Assembly: GCA_964036045.1 (NCBI GenBank)
Contig: OZ038381.1
Span: forward strand, 159,778,283-159,842,282
Source: Eutreptiella sp. 'Long Island Sound 2002'
Taxonomy: Eukaryota; Euglenozoa; Euglenophyceae; Eutreptiales; Eutreptiaceae
Reading direction: 5' to 3'
Length of the DNA stretch: 64,000 bases
Shown here: piece by piece, positions 11,646 to 26,600 of the stretch
Layout of the letters: each line of letters starts with the position of its first letter
Numbering within the stretch: position 1 is the first letter of the stretch
The notes under the pieces: model-generated
Told to the model about the DNA's origin: nothing
Databases searched by the model: none
What the model saw: only the letters and a program-made list of their open reading frames with translations
Program-made: the position numbers and the translations under genes

Positions 11646-14600
11646 GTTTGGATTCCCTCTCTGAAGTCGATTGCAAACCCCACGCCCAATCCTTCGCATA
11701 ACAGCGTTCCCTTTCTAACGCCCTTTCAAATCTCCTGTACGCGGCGAAAGAAATGCAAGCACCTTCAAACGGGCAAAGGTGAATGCGGAATATCAAATTT
11801 TCATTCGCAGCCTGACGAAGAAACACAGACACATTCTTCGGAAAAGTCACGTGAGACGTTGTTCCAAATCTGTTGTCCAAAGGTTTTCCTGCCCTGTTGG
11901 ATCTGGATCAGTCAGAGGGAAAGGATTTGAATCACATCTGTCGCACCAAAGTGCAGTGTTGGTGACGAACCGCGTTTGGAGTTGATGGTGGAACAAGGGC
12001 CTCAACAATTCCGAAGCCTCTTGCAGCCTTGCAGCAGAGAGGTGCACCTTGTGAAGAAGCCACAACACAGTTGCACAAGCTCGATGGAGAATTTTTGAAA
12101 ACACTGTACTCCGCAAGGTTTTCCCTAAAAAAAGGAGGTTAAGACACATATGATGAGTGATATCAAGCTTTTCAATCACACCTGGTCCCTCACAAAAAAC
12201 AAAGAGTCTTCAGATCCAGGGTCTGGGCGTGAGTGGTTGTCAACTTAGAGGTTTTGAGCAAGTCGGTCGTGCGCGGCTGCTTTGTCGGCCTTTGCCCTGG
12301 CCGCAGGTACTGCTCCAGCGTTTTGCCATTTCAGCAGTTGCGCAGGGGTCATGGACATAGAGCAGCTGTTCAAGCTGCTGTTCTTGGCCGGCGCGCACCA
12401 GTTTGTGGGGGGAATCCTGTAATCGGCGTAGCTTGCTCTTGTTCTTGCAGGCTCGGATGGAGCGCGAGACGGAGCCAGGCCAAGCGTGTCTTCCCCCCAG
12501 TCCAGTACTGAATCCCCAGCACTGAAACAGACCAGCTCGTATGGATCCCTTGCATCGCATGGATCCCACCGCAAGCTGCCCACGCCCCCAAGTCAACGCA
12601 CCATCTCACCCAGCCTAGCGACGCCTCCGACCCCGCCACGAGAGCCGCTCGGGTCACTCTCCACAAACCAGGTGCGTTCACGTGGCGCTTGTGGCCTCTT
12701 CGAGCACTGTTTCCCCCGACCCGTCGCAAGGGAGGCGAGTCCCCACCCAGCCCCCGAATCTCACGGCCTGTGTGAGGCCTGCCGCCAGCAAGAGCCCTGT
12801 TTTGCTCTTGCCGCGCGCCGCACCTAATTCTGGCAGTTGCATGGCGATGCAGCATCGCTTTTTCCTTTTCCTTGTCTTTTTTATGGTTCACCACCACCGC
12901 ACCCCGCCCCAGGCCCTCTCAGAGGGCCAGGTTGCCTTTTCTGTGGAGGGGCCCTCCAAAATGCTCGCTTGCAGTGCACGGGTCGGGCATTCTGCGATGG
13001 AGCGTGCGGCTGCCCCCTTTGCAGGCGCTTGCCGGGGTTGCCCGGAATCATTTATGAATTGCCTAACCCCGTCCTCAGCCCGATTGCCTGTCTCGTCTAT
13101 CCCTCGGGGTCCCCCTTCTCCGACAGTATCCTGTTCACAGGCATGCCCCAGCCCAAGCTCCAGCAAAGCTTCCCACTGCCACGCCAGCCGCACGATGGAC
13201 TCCGGCACTAGACAGCGCAGCCGCTCGCTGCGGAAGGGGCAGGCCGCCACTCAAACGTCCAGCAGTCGCTACAAAGAGCTCGAAAGCCGGATTGAGCTGG
13301 GGCCTGACCCGGTTAATGACGAGGCTACTGTAGTGTCCACGTACGCGGAGGTGGACTCCTCATTGCCTCCATCGCCAGGTATCCAAAACCTTCGATCTGA
13401 CCCTTGTGAATCATCTCCTCCACTGCACCGGATACGACTGCACCCTGCCTGAGGGCTGCAGATAGGAGGAGGGTTTGAAATGCCATAAACAAGCTATGAT
13501 CCACATTAGCGTCCCTTGGTGTCCCAGTGGTGCTGCTGTGGCGTTAGCCTCAGTCTGTCTCAGTGCCTGTTTGGTTTGTGCACGCCAATCACCCAGTGAT
13601 CTGGCAATTTCTCCTTTCCTTGCATGAAACGTGTTTCCTCCATGCATGCTGACAGAATGGACACACTTAGCGTTGTTGCATGCTTCTCCGCAAAGTGGGT
13701 TGCTGACAATCTCAGCCTCTAGTGGCTCTTGCTGTTGTCTTGAGAGGGCTGAAGACCCATCCACCCACCCTTCCAGTGCGTTGTTCAATCGCCGTCGAAA
13801 TGGCATCATAAAATGGGCTCCCATTTGAAGGAAGTGCTGTGCTTCTGCCTTCCCCAAGTTTCGATGATTGAATGTGCAAGATGCAACAGCTACAGTTCCT
13901 CGTGCCAGCCCACAACCTCAAGAGGTTGGATTTCTTTCATAAGGGGGGGTCCGGGATGTCGAATTTATTTTCTTCCCAAATCAAGGGCGGGGGGATTGCA
14001 CTGAACTGTGATGATGTGGCTGTCCATGAAGGGCATACCGACGTTGTTCATTCCAATATTGAAAAAACAAATTGTGCAACGAGTGATCAGGTCCGGGTAC
14101 ATCCGCAGCGCGAGGATTTTGTCCCGGATCGTCGGCGCCATGTTTCGGTTCCGGGTGCATCCAAAATGGCTATCTTTGAAAGTGACCTGAAAACCTGAAT
14201 ACCCAGGGCCTGACCCAAAAGATGCTTGATGCGCTCTCAGTCTCGGCGCTGCTCTGAGATGGTCCCTGTCAGAGCCACCAGATATGACGGGGGGACTGTT
14301 AAGGGACCCGGAATGAACAAGCAGACGAAATGTCATTCAGGGGGCCGACCGATAAGAGTTGAAAAGGATATCCGCCATTTCGAGAGGGTTGAGAGTTGTC
14401 GAGTGTTCCAGAAGGTTGTCGAGCGTCTCATCTCGTCGTCGACCACAACAATCGAGCACACACAAGCCTCAGCGACAATGCATCCCTTCATTCGAACCGA
14501 ATCACCGGATCAAGATGTATTCTCCCGTCTGCGTATTTCAAAATCTGCTTTTTGCTCTCTGCATGTGCGGTACATATCAGGTGGATCTACGGTCACCAGC

Positions 14601-17600
14601 ACCAGGGGTCTCACAGTCACACAACCCTCACGATTCGCTGCCGGCCGCCGTTATTTGGGGCTCAGCGCCGACTCCTTCGAAGCAGTGGACAGCCACGCAA
14701 TCAGTGCTCCCAATTCTGCGAAGACTTCCCTTGACTATTTGGCCCGGTACCTCATGCAGGCGAAGACCGGGGACCGGGACTTGTACAAATTGCGGGTGAT
14801 GTTCCGATGGATTTGCAACAATATTACGCACGAGGGCGAGACCACTTTGCAAAGCACGGACCCACACAAAGTGTTGGCCACAGGTTTGTTGCTGCTCCCA
14901 CCGGTGATTCGCCCATGGTGGTGAAGGTTCGGTAATGAAGTGGATTTTCCAGTTGGTTCGCCAACGAAGGCAAAACCCGTCCATCCGTACCTCGGAGCGA
15001 CAACTCGGCGATCACGCAGGAAAACACAACGGGAGAAGTAGAGCTGCCTGCCAACAGAAACACAAGTGACAGAGAGCCAAGGATTGACAGACCCAAAATT
15101 ATGTGCCAAACCTGGTCACCGCCAAGTAACCCCAGGCACCAACGTCATCAAGGCAGCCCAGGCGAAGATAGGCACAGCCCCCCCCCCCCTTTAAACGAGC
15201 ACATCCCAGTCTGGGCATGGCGGCCGTTGTTGGTCTGACCGAAATTTTTCATGGCCAAGAATGCCAGATGACATGTGAGCCGTTTGTAGCTGGACAGAGG
15301 CATGCCGTGCAGGCTTTCCACAAGCACGTACATGCGAGGTTCCCCCTGTGAACACGGAGAAGGTTTCTCTGACCAGAAGAGAGCGACGGGGAGGTGTTAA
15401 GCTGGTTCCGTGCTGAGTCCAGTCGGTGCCACCGGCATGCGGAGGTGGAGATCCCCGACCGAATGGCAGAGAGTCACGGCCCACGTTCATTTACCCTGGG
15501 TCATCCCCTGGCAGCTAAGGGCCCGCAGGCAACCCGCGGCAGCAGACCCGACAGATCAGTCCAGGACTGAATGTTGCAGCAAGCAGCAGGCAAAGAACGG
15601 GTGGGCGCTTTTAATCATGCCCCCCCCCCGTTTTTTTCCCCCAAACCCCCTGTGGTCCCGAAATGTGGCAATGACCTGACAACCTTGTCTGGCGAAGTGG
15701 TTCCGTGCTCCGAGATCATGAGTACCTCTGTAAACAAAACGTGGCCGGCCTTCGGCAGTGGCCGGGCAATCAACGGCGGATGACAAATGATTGATGGCGG
15801 TTGCTTGTTGATACCTCCTTCACAACAAAGCGTAAGGCATAATGCGGTTTCTTCGTATCATAAAGCACAGCCCCGACGCAGATCGCGTTGTGCCGAGGCG
15901 CCTCCAATTGCATTATTGGGGCAGGGCGGTGAAGACGGAGGCAGTCCCACTATGTTACACAGCTGGGATATGTGGGATGAGCTGCACCCGTTTAATTAAC
16001 CTGTGGCCTCCCACGTTGCTTTCAAGGCAATCTTTTCGTTCCTTGTCTCTCTCTCTTTTAGGCCAGACTACGTGCCTGGGCTTTGCCAACTTTTTCGTGC
16101 AGCTTGCAGACAAGTGTGGTATGGGTGACAAGGTGATGACAGTGGAAGGCTTCTGTAAGGGGCAACAGTATACGCTGCCCTTCCAGATTGACGAACCTAA
16201 CCACGCCTGGTGCATGCTGAAGGTGGAGGATGAGTGGTATCTGTGTGATCCGACATGGGCTGCTGGTGGATACGGCAACGGGGTATGTGTCCAAAAAAAG
16301 TTGGAACTATCGGAACTGAAAGCACAATTTGAGCGCGCGCACGCGTGTATGTTTGTGTCGCATGGCGTGATTGGTGTGGAGAGAGTCATTCCAAGCGATA
16401 GTGAGTGGCTTGCGGATGCATCAGTGACCTCCCAAAGCTCATCAGGGTCAGCTTCATCTTCATTTGATTTCGGTTCGTTCGGTCCGACCCCCTGCCTGTT
16501 TTTTGCTCAAGCAATGTGGCTCTGTTTTTTGCCGTTGGCCAGTTTGTTATGGACTTTGGGGGCGCGGTCCTCTGGTTTGTGCATGAACCGGGAATCTGCT
16601 GATTTTCTTTCAATTTGGAGGACGACATGCACGGCACCCGGGCCCAACGTTCGAGGCAGAAAACATTTTCTGCGCTGGGGGGTGCTGGGGTGCCAAAGAA
16701 GAGGGCCAGCAACAGGTCCCAGTCGCATGAACCACTGTAGGTGGATCTGGCACGTGTCCAGAGACAGGAACAGAGAAAGGGAAGGGACACCTTGCACCAA
16801 AGTTTCATCCATGCGAATTACTCGGGGCAAGTGCATTGCAATTGGCAGCACAGAAGTGGCAGGGGCTAAGGGGCCCGGGAACGAGAAAGTGAGTAGCGAG
16901 CGGGAGCACTGCCATCGCAACACCGCCTGCCTGGGTATCAGGATACCAGTGCCGTGCTCATTCGCATCCCATCCCTCTTCTTGATCACATGCCTTTGCCC
17001 TACAGGACCACTTTGACCGGGAGTTCGATGATTTCTGGTTTTTGACGGCTCCAGAGCTCTTTGCGTATACACACTTCCCCCGGGACAAGGTGCTGTCGTT
17101 GCATGTGTGCTTGGCTGTCTGTTCAGGCAAAGTTTATTCTTGTGGGTGATGGGTGAGAACATCATGTTTATGGTTTATGACAGTCAGTCACCGACTAGCC
17201 ATCGCCAAGGATGGGAATTGTGGCTGAAGTTCCTGTCTCTTCATCATATTTCAAGAGCTCTTAGTCTCATTGTATTGTTACCTGTGTAGCCTCTGTCCAA
17301 GGATGTTTCCTTCCGCAAAATGGCAACAATGCTGCTCATAGGCCCCGCACATCGCCTGGTCTGATACTCCTCCTCTGGAACCGTCCGCAACCCCGACCCC
17401 ACATGCCCGATGAGGCCTCAGATTATATGGCTGAACACCAGCACCATGGAAACCTCAGGGGGGGGTGGCTTTGTTAGTGCATTTGTAATGCAGGCCTGTC
17501 TGTTCTGGTTTAGTGCTGAAGGGGCAGAAGACAAAGGGCGCGGCTCTCTAGGTGCTGTGGGGGGGATGGGGGGTTTGTATGGGTGTAGCCTTTGGGTGCT

Positions 17601-20600
17601 GGTGGGTCTTGGGGGGCTGTGTCTGTGGGGTTGCTGCGCATGCCAGGATGTTCTTTCAAGAGGCCTGAGACAATGAACATGCTGAGGCGAAGTCCTGGGA
17701 AGATTGGTGAGCTTAGTAGATAGGAGCAGCACCGAAAGCGGTACCTGCCGCAGAAAAGTGGCCGCTACACATGGCCGGTGCATGCAAGCAGTGAACGGTG
17801 GTGGGTCCAGACGACCTAGGTCTGTGACTCTCTCTGAAAAGGACAGGCAAACGGTGAAATAGAGCAGGATAATCTGTCCTCGGATTTCAGGGCGAAGCGT
17901 GAAAGCTCGTGAGTGGGCATCCAGGCAGGTTCTCCTTCAGGTCTGGTCCGGGGCGAGGGTTCCGCTACCATAACACAGCACAGTCATTGCACAGTTTGGG
18001 CTTTGCCTGAGGTTGAAAATCTGAGCTCAGAGGTCAGGGCGTAGCCTGAAGGGTCCTGTTTAGGCATCCAGGCAGGCTCTCCTTCTTTACTGAGATCTGG
18101 ACATGGGTCTCGCATTGATATGCAGAGTGGGTGCTGGCCATCAGGCCCTTGAAGTTTAATGTTTGTATTTGGGGGTAGGACAGTCAGGGCACAGTTTTGG
18201 GTCTGGAAGGGGAATCAGGCACAAGTGGAGCGTCCACGTGAGGACAAGAAATGATGAAAATTGATTCTGCCAGGATGCTTTTGAGGGTGGGGTGGCGAGC
18301 TTTTTTTTTATGGATTTTTAGTGTTTTTCGTTGGGTGAGATTGGCGGTGCTTGTGTGATGGGTTCTTCGTTGTATTTTGGTGGTGGTGGTGTGATTGAAA
18401 GAGAGGGATCGGATGTGCCAATAAATTGGAAGCAGGACCAAGAAATGTCTCCGACGGGGACTGAGTCTGGAATGTAGGATTTGTGGATGCCACTGATGAT
18501 TTCGGGGATGAAGGGGTCTGCCTTTCGGTTTCTGGCTGTGATTTCTTCATGAGGGTTGCATTTTTTTTGATTTTGATGAAGGCCAGGCTGACGGTCAGCC
18601 GCATTAGTGAGTGGATGATGCTGTGTTGGTCGTTGAGTTTCTGTGTGATGATTTCAGGGGAGTGGGCAGATTGAAAGATGAAAGATGTTTCTATCATGTG
18701 CGAAGGGAGGAGGGGAAAGGTGAAGAATAACCTCTCTCTGACCCAGGGGAGTCAAGAAGAAGTGGAACCCCCCCTTCCCCTTCTTCCCCTCTTTGGACTC
18801 CCATGACAGCCCCACAAAGCCCTCCACTCCACTGCCTAATGCCGAGTCCCTGTTCCACCAACCGGACGAAGTTCTTCAGAGGCTGGGTTTGTAACGGATC
18901 CAGCACATTTGTGGTTATTCTTTCAGTCGTGCTAGATTTGTCCCTGCCCAATCCCAATCCCCCACTTGTGCCCGTGCCCCTGCTTTCTGCTCTCCATCCC
19001 CATTTGCTTTTGTCAGGATATGCTGCTGTTGCCACCGAACTCCCGATTTGGTTTTCAGACTTTTCTGAGCACGCCCTCTCTGCATTCTCAATTCTTTAAA
19101 CTGGGGTTGCGTCTGGCTTCAACTGTTGACGCAGTGTTGCAGTGCCAAGCTGATACCCTGAATTTTTACTGGGAATACACTGGGAATACCCATCCAGCCA
19201 TCCTTCCCAAGTTGTACCCATGGTCTGGTGCCACACGTTCGTGCTCGGCACTGGAGAATTGTGTTCTGGTGTGCTTGCATGTGTTTTGTGCTCTTCTGTG
19301 CATATTTATCTCTGCTTGGCTGTCATTTTGCGTGAGAGCATTGGGTGCTCCCTGCGTGCACGTCCAGCCAACACCAAGGGCAGCTACAACTTGCTCATGG
19401 GGCGGGCTGGGCCCTGGCATCCCATCCCAGAAAACTTATTACAGGAGAGGGGGCAGGGGGCTAATGCATGGGGCTGGGGTCACATGCAGTGAGATGGGAT
19501 GGTGAGATTTTTGTTGTTATGTACGCTTTACAATTATGCAATTCTTGGACTGAAAACGGGATGTGGTTCCAGTGCAATGCGCATGCACTTTCGACGAGGA
19601 ATTTGAGGCATTTGACCTGCCCAGTTCATGATTTGCAAAAGTAGTTGGCACAAATATGATGCTTGAGGTGGCGCTTTTTGTCTGTTTTTGCTTCGCTTGC
19701 ACCCACTTTTTGTTTGCTGGTGTGATTCTGTACATGCCGTGGTTGCAACAGCATACTAGGAAGCAGATTGGGTGAACAAGTTTGTGGTGTTTGTCTTCGT
19801 GGTTATTCGTAGTGCTGCCAGTAATTTTGAGCCTTTTTTGAAGACACCCAGGGAGAAAGCAAAAAACCCTGAGTGAAAGGGGGCTGGGAATCAATGACAT
19901 GTTTCCAGGAACGCCCGGACACCCTCTGTTGCCATTGCATGACGAGTAGAAACAACCCGCCTGACTGATATTGTACCCCGGTCCGCTCACTGCTCTCCCT
20001 GTGTGGTGTAAAACCACTAGTTACACCCTGTAACGAACACACACACCTCATACCGACCATGCATGTACTGGCGTTTTGGTAAGACTGTGATTAGAAACAT
20101 GGGGCTCGCAGACTAGGCGCCTCTGGACACAACTCTGGGCATGACCGTGCATTGGACAACGTTGGTTGTCAAATGCCCTGGTGTAAGGCCGAGGAGCTGA
20201 ATGAATAGTGCTGGTGCTACCACGTCTAGACTATTTCTTGCAAAGCGTCCACTGTGAGGGTCTGCGCTTCATGCTGAAAAAGTCCTATCCTTGGGCTTGT
20301 GGTCGTGTGGTTGTGTGCAAAAAAGGACACGATGGGGTTTAGCAGGGCATGGCAGTGCAGCTGGACGGCTTGTCTAAACTGTCAACACCCCCACCCCACC
20401 CCCTCTGTCCAAGCAACACTAGGCGTTGGTTCCGTCAATTTTTGCACCGTCGATTTTGGTGGTGCAGTTTCTAATTGGTCCTACTGTGTGCTACGTGTGC
20501 TATCTGATACCTTGGTTTTTGAGATGCACAATTTTCATATTTTGTGTCAAGGAAGCTGATTTGGGCATGATGGTCTTTGTAGCATCTTTTGCCCCTCAGT

Positions 20601-23600
20601 TTTCAGAATAGTACACCACGTCTTTCCGCATGTACCATGCACAGTACAGTGTAAGGCGTAAGCAAAACCCTTGTCCAAACAACGCAAGGCGTTGGTTCCG
20701 TCAATTTCTGATCATGTACCGTTGCTTGACAAGGGGAGCGGGGGTATGCTGTCCATGGAACGTTGGTGGGTGCTGGGGGCTGCCCTCATCCTCCAGTGGA
20801 ATCTTTCATTGGTCAGTGTGCAGTGTGCAGTGTGCAGTCTGGCTGTCAGGGAGCAGAGGATCCACAGCCGAGCACCTCTCCCCATGTCCAACTGCCTGCA
20901 GAAAGGCGCCTATTGTTTTGTAAACCGACGAGACGAGTACACTGAGACTGCCGCTTGGCCGCTCAGTGTACTATCGCGCCCACATGTGCACATGTGGGTG
21001 ATCCTCCTTGTGATGGATGGTGTGTGCACCAGGGTGCCTCATCCTGGTCTGTGGTCCCATTGTTCGTCTGGTGAACCGACTCCAGTTTCAACGGAAGTCT
21101 GACCCTAACCACTCCTCAGCATTCTCTCGGCTATGTATTGTTACTCCTGCCTGACATTGCTGTGCTAGTTTGATTTCATGCTGTTGTGCGCATGCATCAT
21201 CTGCCGTCTGTAGGCAGTGGTATCTGTTCGTTTCGTGTCCCAAACATTTTTGCTCATGGCAGCCTTGGTCGCTGACTTGTCCTGATTTCTCTTTCAGATT
21301 CAGCACGGCCAGAAAGACAAGGACACCCGAAGAGCGCGCTTCTGTGTTTCGCTCCCGAAACCTGGGACCTACAAATTGGAGCTCTACGGAAAACCACCAG
21401 GCACTGATGGGACGTACAAGCCTCTGCTTTGGGGCTACCGCATTGTGCGCACAGGCAGTGCAAACAGGGTTCCCCCAAATGCCCTTCCCCTGCAGTATCC
21501 TGAGATGTATGAGCCATACAACAGTGCAGGTGCTCTCATTTCATTTCGCATGGTCCCAGTGGCGGTGCTTGTGTCTGCGCAGTCTACGCACTGTACTTTG
21601 CATGTACAGTGTTTGCGATTTCATACACCCCAGAATCAACAGCAGTGGACCAGTTAGTCATTTATCACCCGTGGTTTGTTGTCAACTAATAGCCAGTGAC
21701 TGCAAATATTGCTGGTTCTCCCAACTGCCGCTACTCAAATCCTGGCTGCGAGTTACGCATCAATTATCGATGATGATTGTCATGGGGAGCCAAGCTCTTC
21801 TGCATACATGAGGCATACAATGTGTGCCACTGCTGCATTGCATGCTGTGCTATATCTTTGCATCAGGTTGTCATCTGCTGCTTTTCACAGGGGTGTGGGT
21901 GTGGAAGCCAGCGACTCCCTATATTCCTCTGGACGAAAAAACACAGTGGAAGATATCAATGAATACAATGGCAGACCATGTAGAATATGCCATCATTCGT
22001 TGCAATCACCAATGGGCTGAACTTTTGAGAGAGAACTCAGGTGTGCAACCTCGCGCCCCTTGCCCTCTTGAGGGGATGCAGATTTTGTCCCTTGCCCATG
22101 GGTTGGTGTCATACGGTGCCTGGTGAGGTGCTTTGCTTTGTAAGGAACCCACTATTGATATTTTAACGTCGGTATTCAGTGTTCTGGCGAAACACCAGCT
22201 TCCTCTAACATGCTCCCCTCAGCATGAGCAGCATCAATGCCATGCTCTGGTGAGCGAGGTTGTGTTCCCCAGTGTGCGATGCTGCGGCCTGAGTTGCTCT
22301 ATTTTTCGGCATGGCGCTTTCTGGCATGCTAAGGGTCTTCATTCTCTTGTCCCTTTCCTTTCCCGCTCCCCCTGCCCCCATCCTGCATCCCCCCCTGCGC
22401 TACTCCATCCATCAACTGGTTTGCTCAACGACATAACCCCCCCCCCCCGTGCCTACACTAGTGTTCACCGATGGTTCATCCACAGAGCTGGAAGGCGTAG
22501 GCAGAGTGATAGGCTACGGAATTTATGCGCACCCTGATCTCAGTATTGCTGCACATGTACCGGTGACACTTCGACAGACGAACAACATGACAGAACTCCT
22601 GGCTGCCATCCGCGCTTTGCAGATTTTTACATTTGGCAACATTGCCATTTGCACAGACAGTGAGTATGTTTTTCTAGGGGCTACAGGAGCGGCACGACGG
22701 TGGAGGTTACGAGGTTGGGTAGGGAGCAAAGGCCCTGTTTCGAATGTACCTCTCTGGGAAGTCCAGCTGGAAACACTCAGAACGCACCATAGTTCGATCA
22801 AGTTTGTCAAAGTCCCGTCGCATGTTCATATCATCGGAAATAATGAAGCAGACCGCCTGGCGGACCAAGGCAGTCTCTCCCACCCTGTGTGTCCTGTGTG
22901 TCCTGTGCTCCAGACACCGGCACAACAAGACTGGTCACGAGAGACCCCCCCACCCCTCAAAAGGAGGCAATAAGTGTCCTGCACAGACCTGGAGTCAGTT
23001 TCAAGAACATTGCTTTTTTCACCACCAAAGCGCACCCAAGCAAGCGACCCCCACGATATTCTCCGGGATCTAGCTCGCACGTTGGACCCGGAATTGCTTC
23101 GGGGCGATTGGTTGCCCCCGTTGTCAGACTTCAGTTCCTCTGATCACAGTTGCGTATAGAACACCTCAGTGCTTTTACGGCCCCGGCAATGACAATGCCA
23201 ACAGATGTCGTTGGGGCAATGCGTACCAGGGCAGCCACGCCGGCGATGTTTTTGCAGTGATGAGGCGCTTGGCCACTGTGGCGCCACTACCACAGACTAA
23301 CAAATAGAAACAATGAGAACTCCAATGCTCCGTGTTCAAGTCTATGTTCCTTGTGCTGAAACCTACAACCTGTCACTGCCACGAGTAAGGCCGAATGAGT
23401 GCCATGCGCGGTAGCCCTAAAACAGTGGATGTGGTAGTATATAGCTCGCCCTCGATGAGCGCTTCAAGGATGGGCTCACGTGCTGAACAGAAGTGGCAAG
23501 GCAGACACGATGCATCGCCCACGGCGCAGCCGTAGTACAAACTGAATGTACATGCGATAGTGGAGCACCCCAACCAAGAAGGGGACACGAGCAATTGTGT

Positions 23601-26600
23601 GTAACTGTCACTATTGGATTAAGGGCTGAAATTGTCTATGGCGGGGACATTTAGTCAATAAGAACCGACCATTGATCCCCCTTTCCGCCATAGCAGGGCA
23701 ACACCACAGCAAACGGACGTCCTTCTCAACCCCCCCCCCCCCTCCCTCCCTACACCATGGTCCAGAGCCACAGTTCCACAAAACGCAACCAAGTGCATGA
23801 AACCAGAAGCACCAACCAGCAAACCAACTCTGTCATTATAGTTTGCCCCCCCACAAGTCACCCAAAGACATAGCAGCATTTGCGTTTGAGGAGCCACCAG
23901 CCCACAGTAAAAGCCGAGGCTATACCCATGTAACCTAGGCCATGACCCCCCAAAGCCCCCAAATTGCTGTTCTTTTTTAGGTTGTTTAGACAAACTCTTT
24001 TTGCGTGTTGTGGCCGCTATGCGTCGATTTAGACCCAGGTTGTCAGTACATTTTTCCTTTTACATGGACCTCCCAACCAATGGCAGGGATTCGGATCCGA
24101 ACTCCGGGTACCCCAGGTCGGCCCTGCTATGGGCCCTTGCCGGTGAGGAGTTAGCCGTTTTCAGGTTGGCTCGGCTGAAATTTTCGAATCTTTGATTTCC
24201 CCGAAAACCTTCGCCTCTGTCGCCGCTGTCGCCTCTGGGATGGATTTGGGTGATCATTGATCATTAATCATGGATGACGGGTGAACTCGAGTGCCCATTG
24301 GAACCCACGTAATGACCACTAGGCCCACGTGGCCAGGCCATGGGCTTTTGGTCACCGTTCTGTTGGGCTTCGGGCCAATTGTAGCAGTTGTATGTGCTGT
24401 CTGCATGCTGCCCTGCCGAAGGCAGTAGAATTTACCACTTAATTGGGAAAACCTGGTTCAGAAAGCTGATTGGAGAGCGATGGAATCTTCCGGTGAGTGT
24501 GCTTGCTGTTTTTGGCAGGGCTGGTGCCAAGCATCAGGGTGCTGATCCCCCAGTGGAAGGCATTAATCTTGATGGATCTCAGTATAATCTGCTGAGAAAT
24601 CCGGTTTGAGTCCCAAAGCCCACTTGAAGCCCCTGGGTGCTCTGTGCAGATTTGTTGTTGTTTCACAGGAGGACCGTTCTTTGTTGCTGATTTCCAGCCC
24701 ACCACTCTGCCAGTGGAGGTGCTGGTCACTCACAAGGGTGACGGGAAGTCTGTGCGCACTGTTCTTCGCTATGGGCAGCGCCCCGCTGGAAATTCCGTTT
24801 ATCTTTCTCCACGGTATGTGTTGAGTGCATGCAACCCACAGCCAACCTGCACCCATGCCACCACTGCTCAAGCAGTTTGCATGTTCCAGTGCACACCAGG
24901 TCATAGCAGAGTCCGTGTAGGCCTCCCAGAATCGGAAGAAAATTCTATTGCCTTCGGCAAGTCCAGCTCGCAGAGAATCTACCCCAAGCAACGCACACAC
25001 AAAATAGGGTAAGAATTACATAAATACGGGCTAAAACATGCTTTACGTATCTTGGATGGTCATTTTAGGTGATCACAATATCAAATAAAAAGTTTCGAAA
25101 ACTTCGATTTTTGAGCTGTATAGGCTGAAAAACTGCATCAGCAGGTTGTGTACCAATCCCGTTTGCCCCCCCCCCCTCCGCCCAAATAGGGTGAAAAACA
25201 CGTAAATACGGCCTGAAACATGCTTTACATAGCTTGGATGGTCATTGTAAGTGATCACGGTATCAGAAAGATAAGTTTCGAAAACTTTGATTTTTGAGCT
25301 GCCCAGGGTGAAAAACTGCAGACGCAGGTTGTGTACCCATCCCTTGGGAGACCCCCCCCCCCCCGTGCGCCCAATACCCAAATAGGGTGAAAAAGACGTA
25401 AATACTGCGTGAAACATGCCTTACATAGCTTGGATGGTCATTTTAGGTGATCACGGTATCAGAAAAATAAGTTTCGAGAGTTTCGATTTTTGAGCTGCCC
25501 AGGGTGTAAAACTGCAGAAGCAGGTTGTGCACCGCCCCATTCACTCACGTAACCCATTGTTGGTGGAAACAGCCATTTCGCGTCTTTGGCACGGGTTTTG
25601 ACCGGCCCTCGGCAGGGCTACAGACTGCAAAAAACGTCCTTTCGTATCCTAGTAAGCACATACTGTAACAACATCCCCACTCACACCCCTCAGAGTGGGT
25701 ACCACGGGGTCACCCAGGTCGCCAAAACCACCAACATACCAAAAATGGCTGAAAAGTGCATAAACTGCACAAGCGCTCTTCCCACTCCGCCCCATACAAA
25801 CCCCATGGAGTCAAGACCCGGAAACACTTTTTCGGCTCAAAATCGAAAAAAACCAGAAGATTCCTGATTTTCGACCAAAAAAAGGGGGGGGGTCATTTTT
25901 TGACCCCCTCCCCCCAACCTCCCTCAAAAGCTCCAAAAAGTGGGTTTCAAGTGGGGGGGTCTGGGGGAGGTTCGGGCCAAAAACTCATTGAGGGATGCGT
26001 TTATTGGACAAATAACGATTTTACAAGGGGTTAAACCAATAATTCAACCCCTAGGGGTAGGGTACGCAAATAGGCCCAAAAAGGCCCAAAATGGGGGGGT
26101 ATGTGGCGTTTTCCCCGATATACGCCTGCCTGGCTTTGATCTAACAACCTCTGCGAGGTGATTCTATTGCCTTCTGCAAGTCCACCTCGCAGAGATTCTA
26201 CCCCAAGCAATGCACACACAAAATAGGGAAAAAACGACATCAGTATGGCCTAAAACTTGCTTTCCATAGCTTGCCTGGTCATTTTAGGTGATCACGGTAT
26301 CAGAGTCTTAAGTTTTGAAATATTTCATTTTTGAGCTGCCCAGGGTGAAAAACTGCAGAAGCACCTTGTGTACCCATCCCTTGGAAGCCCCCCCCCCCCC
26401 CCCGAGCCAATACCCAAATAGGGTGAAAAACATGTAAATACGGCCTAAAACATGCCTTACATAGCTTGGATGGTCATTTTAGGTGGTCACAATATCAAAA
26501 AAACAAGTTTTGAAAACTTTGATTTTTGAGCTGCCCAGGGTGAAAAACTGCAGAAGCAAGTTGTGTACCCATCCCTTGGGAGACCCCCCCCCCCCGACAA

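Noticed and set aside
12925-13027. LIM or other zinc-binding exon (CLFCGG...CGCPLC) in the BTB-KY gene
   Set aside because: The Cys spacing does not fit LIM and no donor/acceptor pair gives the right phase.
17410-17783. ORFs on both strands at 17.4-17.8 kb
   Set aside because: Low-complexity G-rich translation inside a KY-gene intron.
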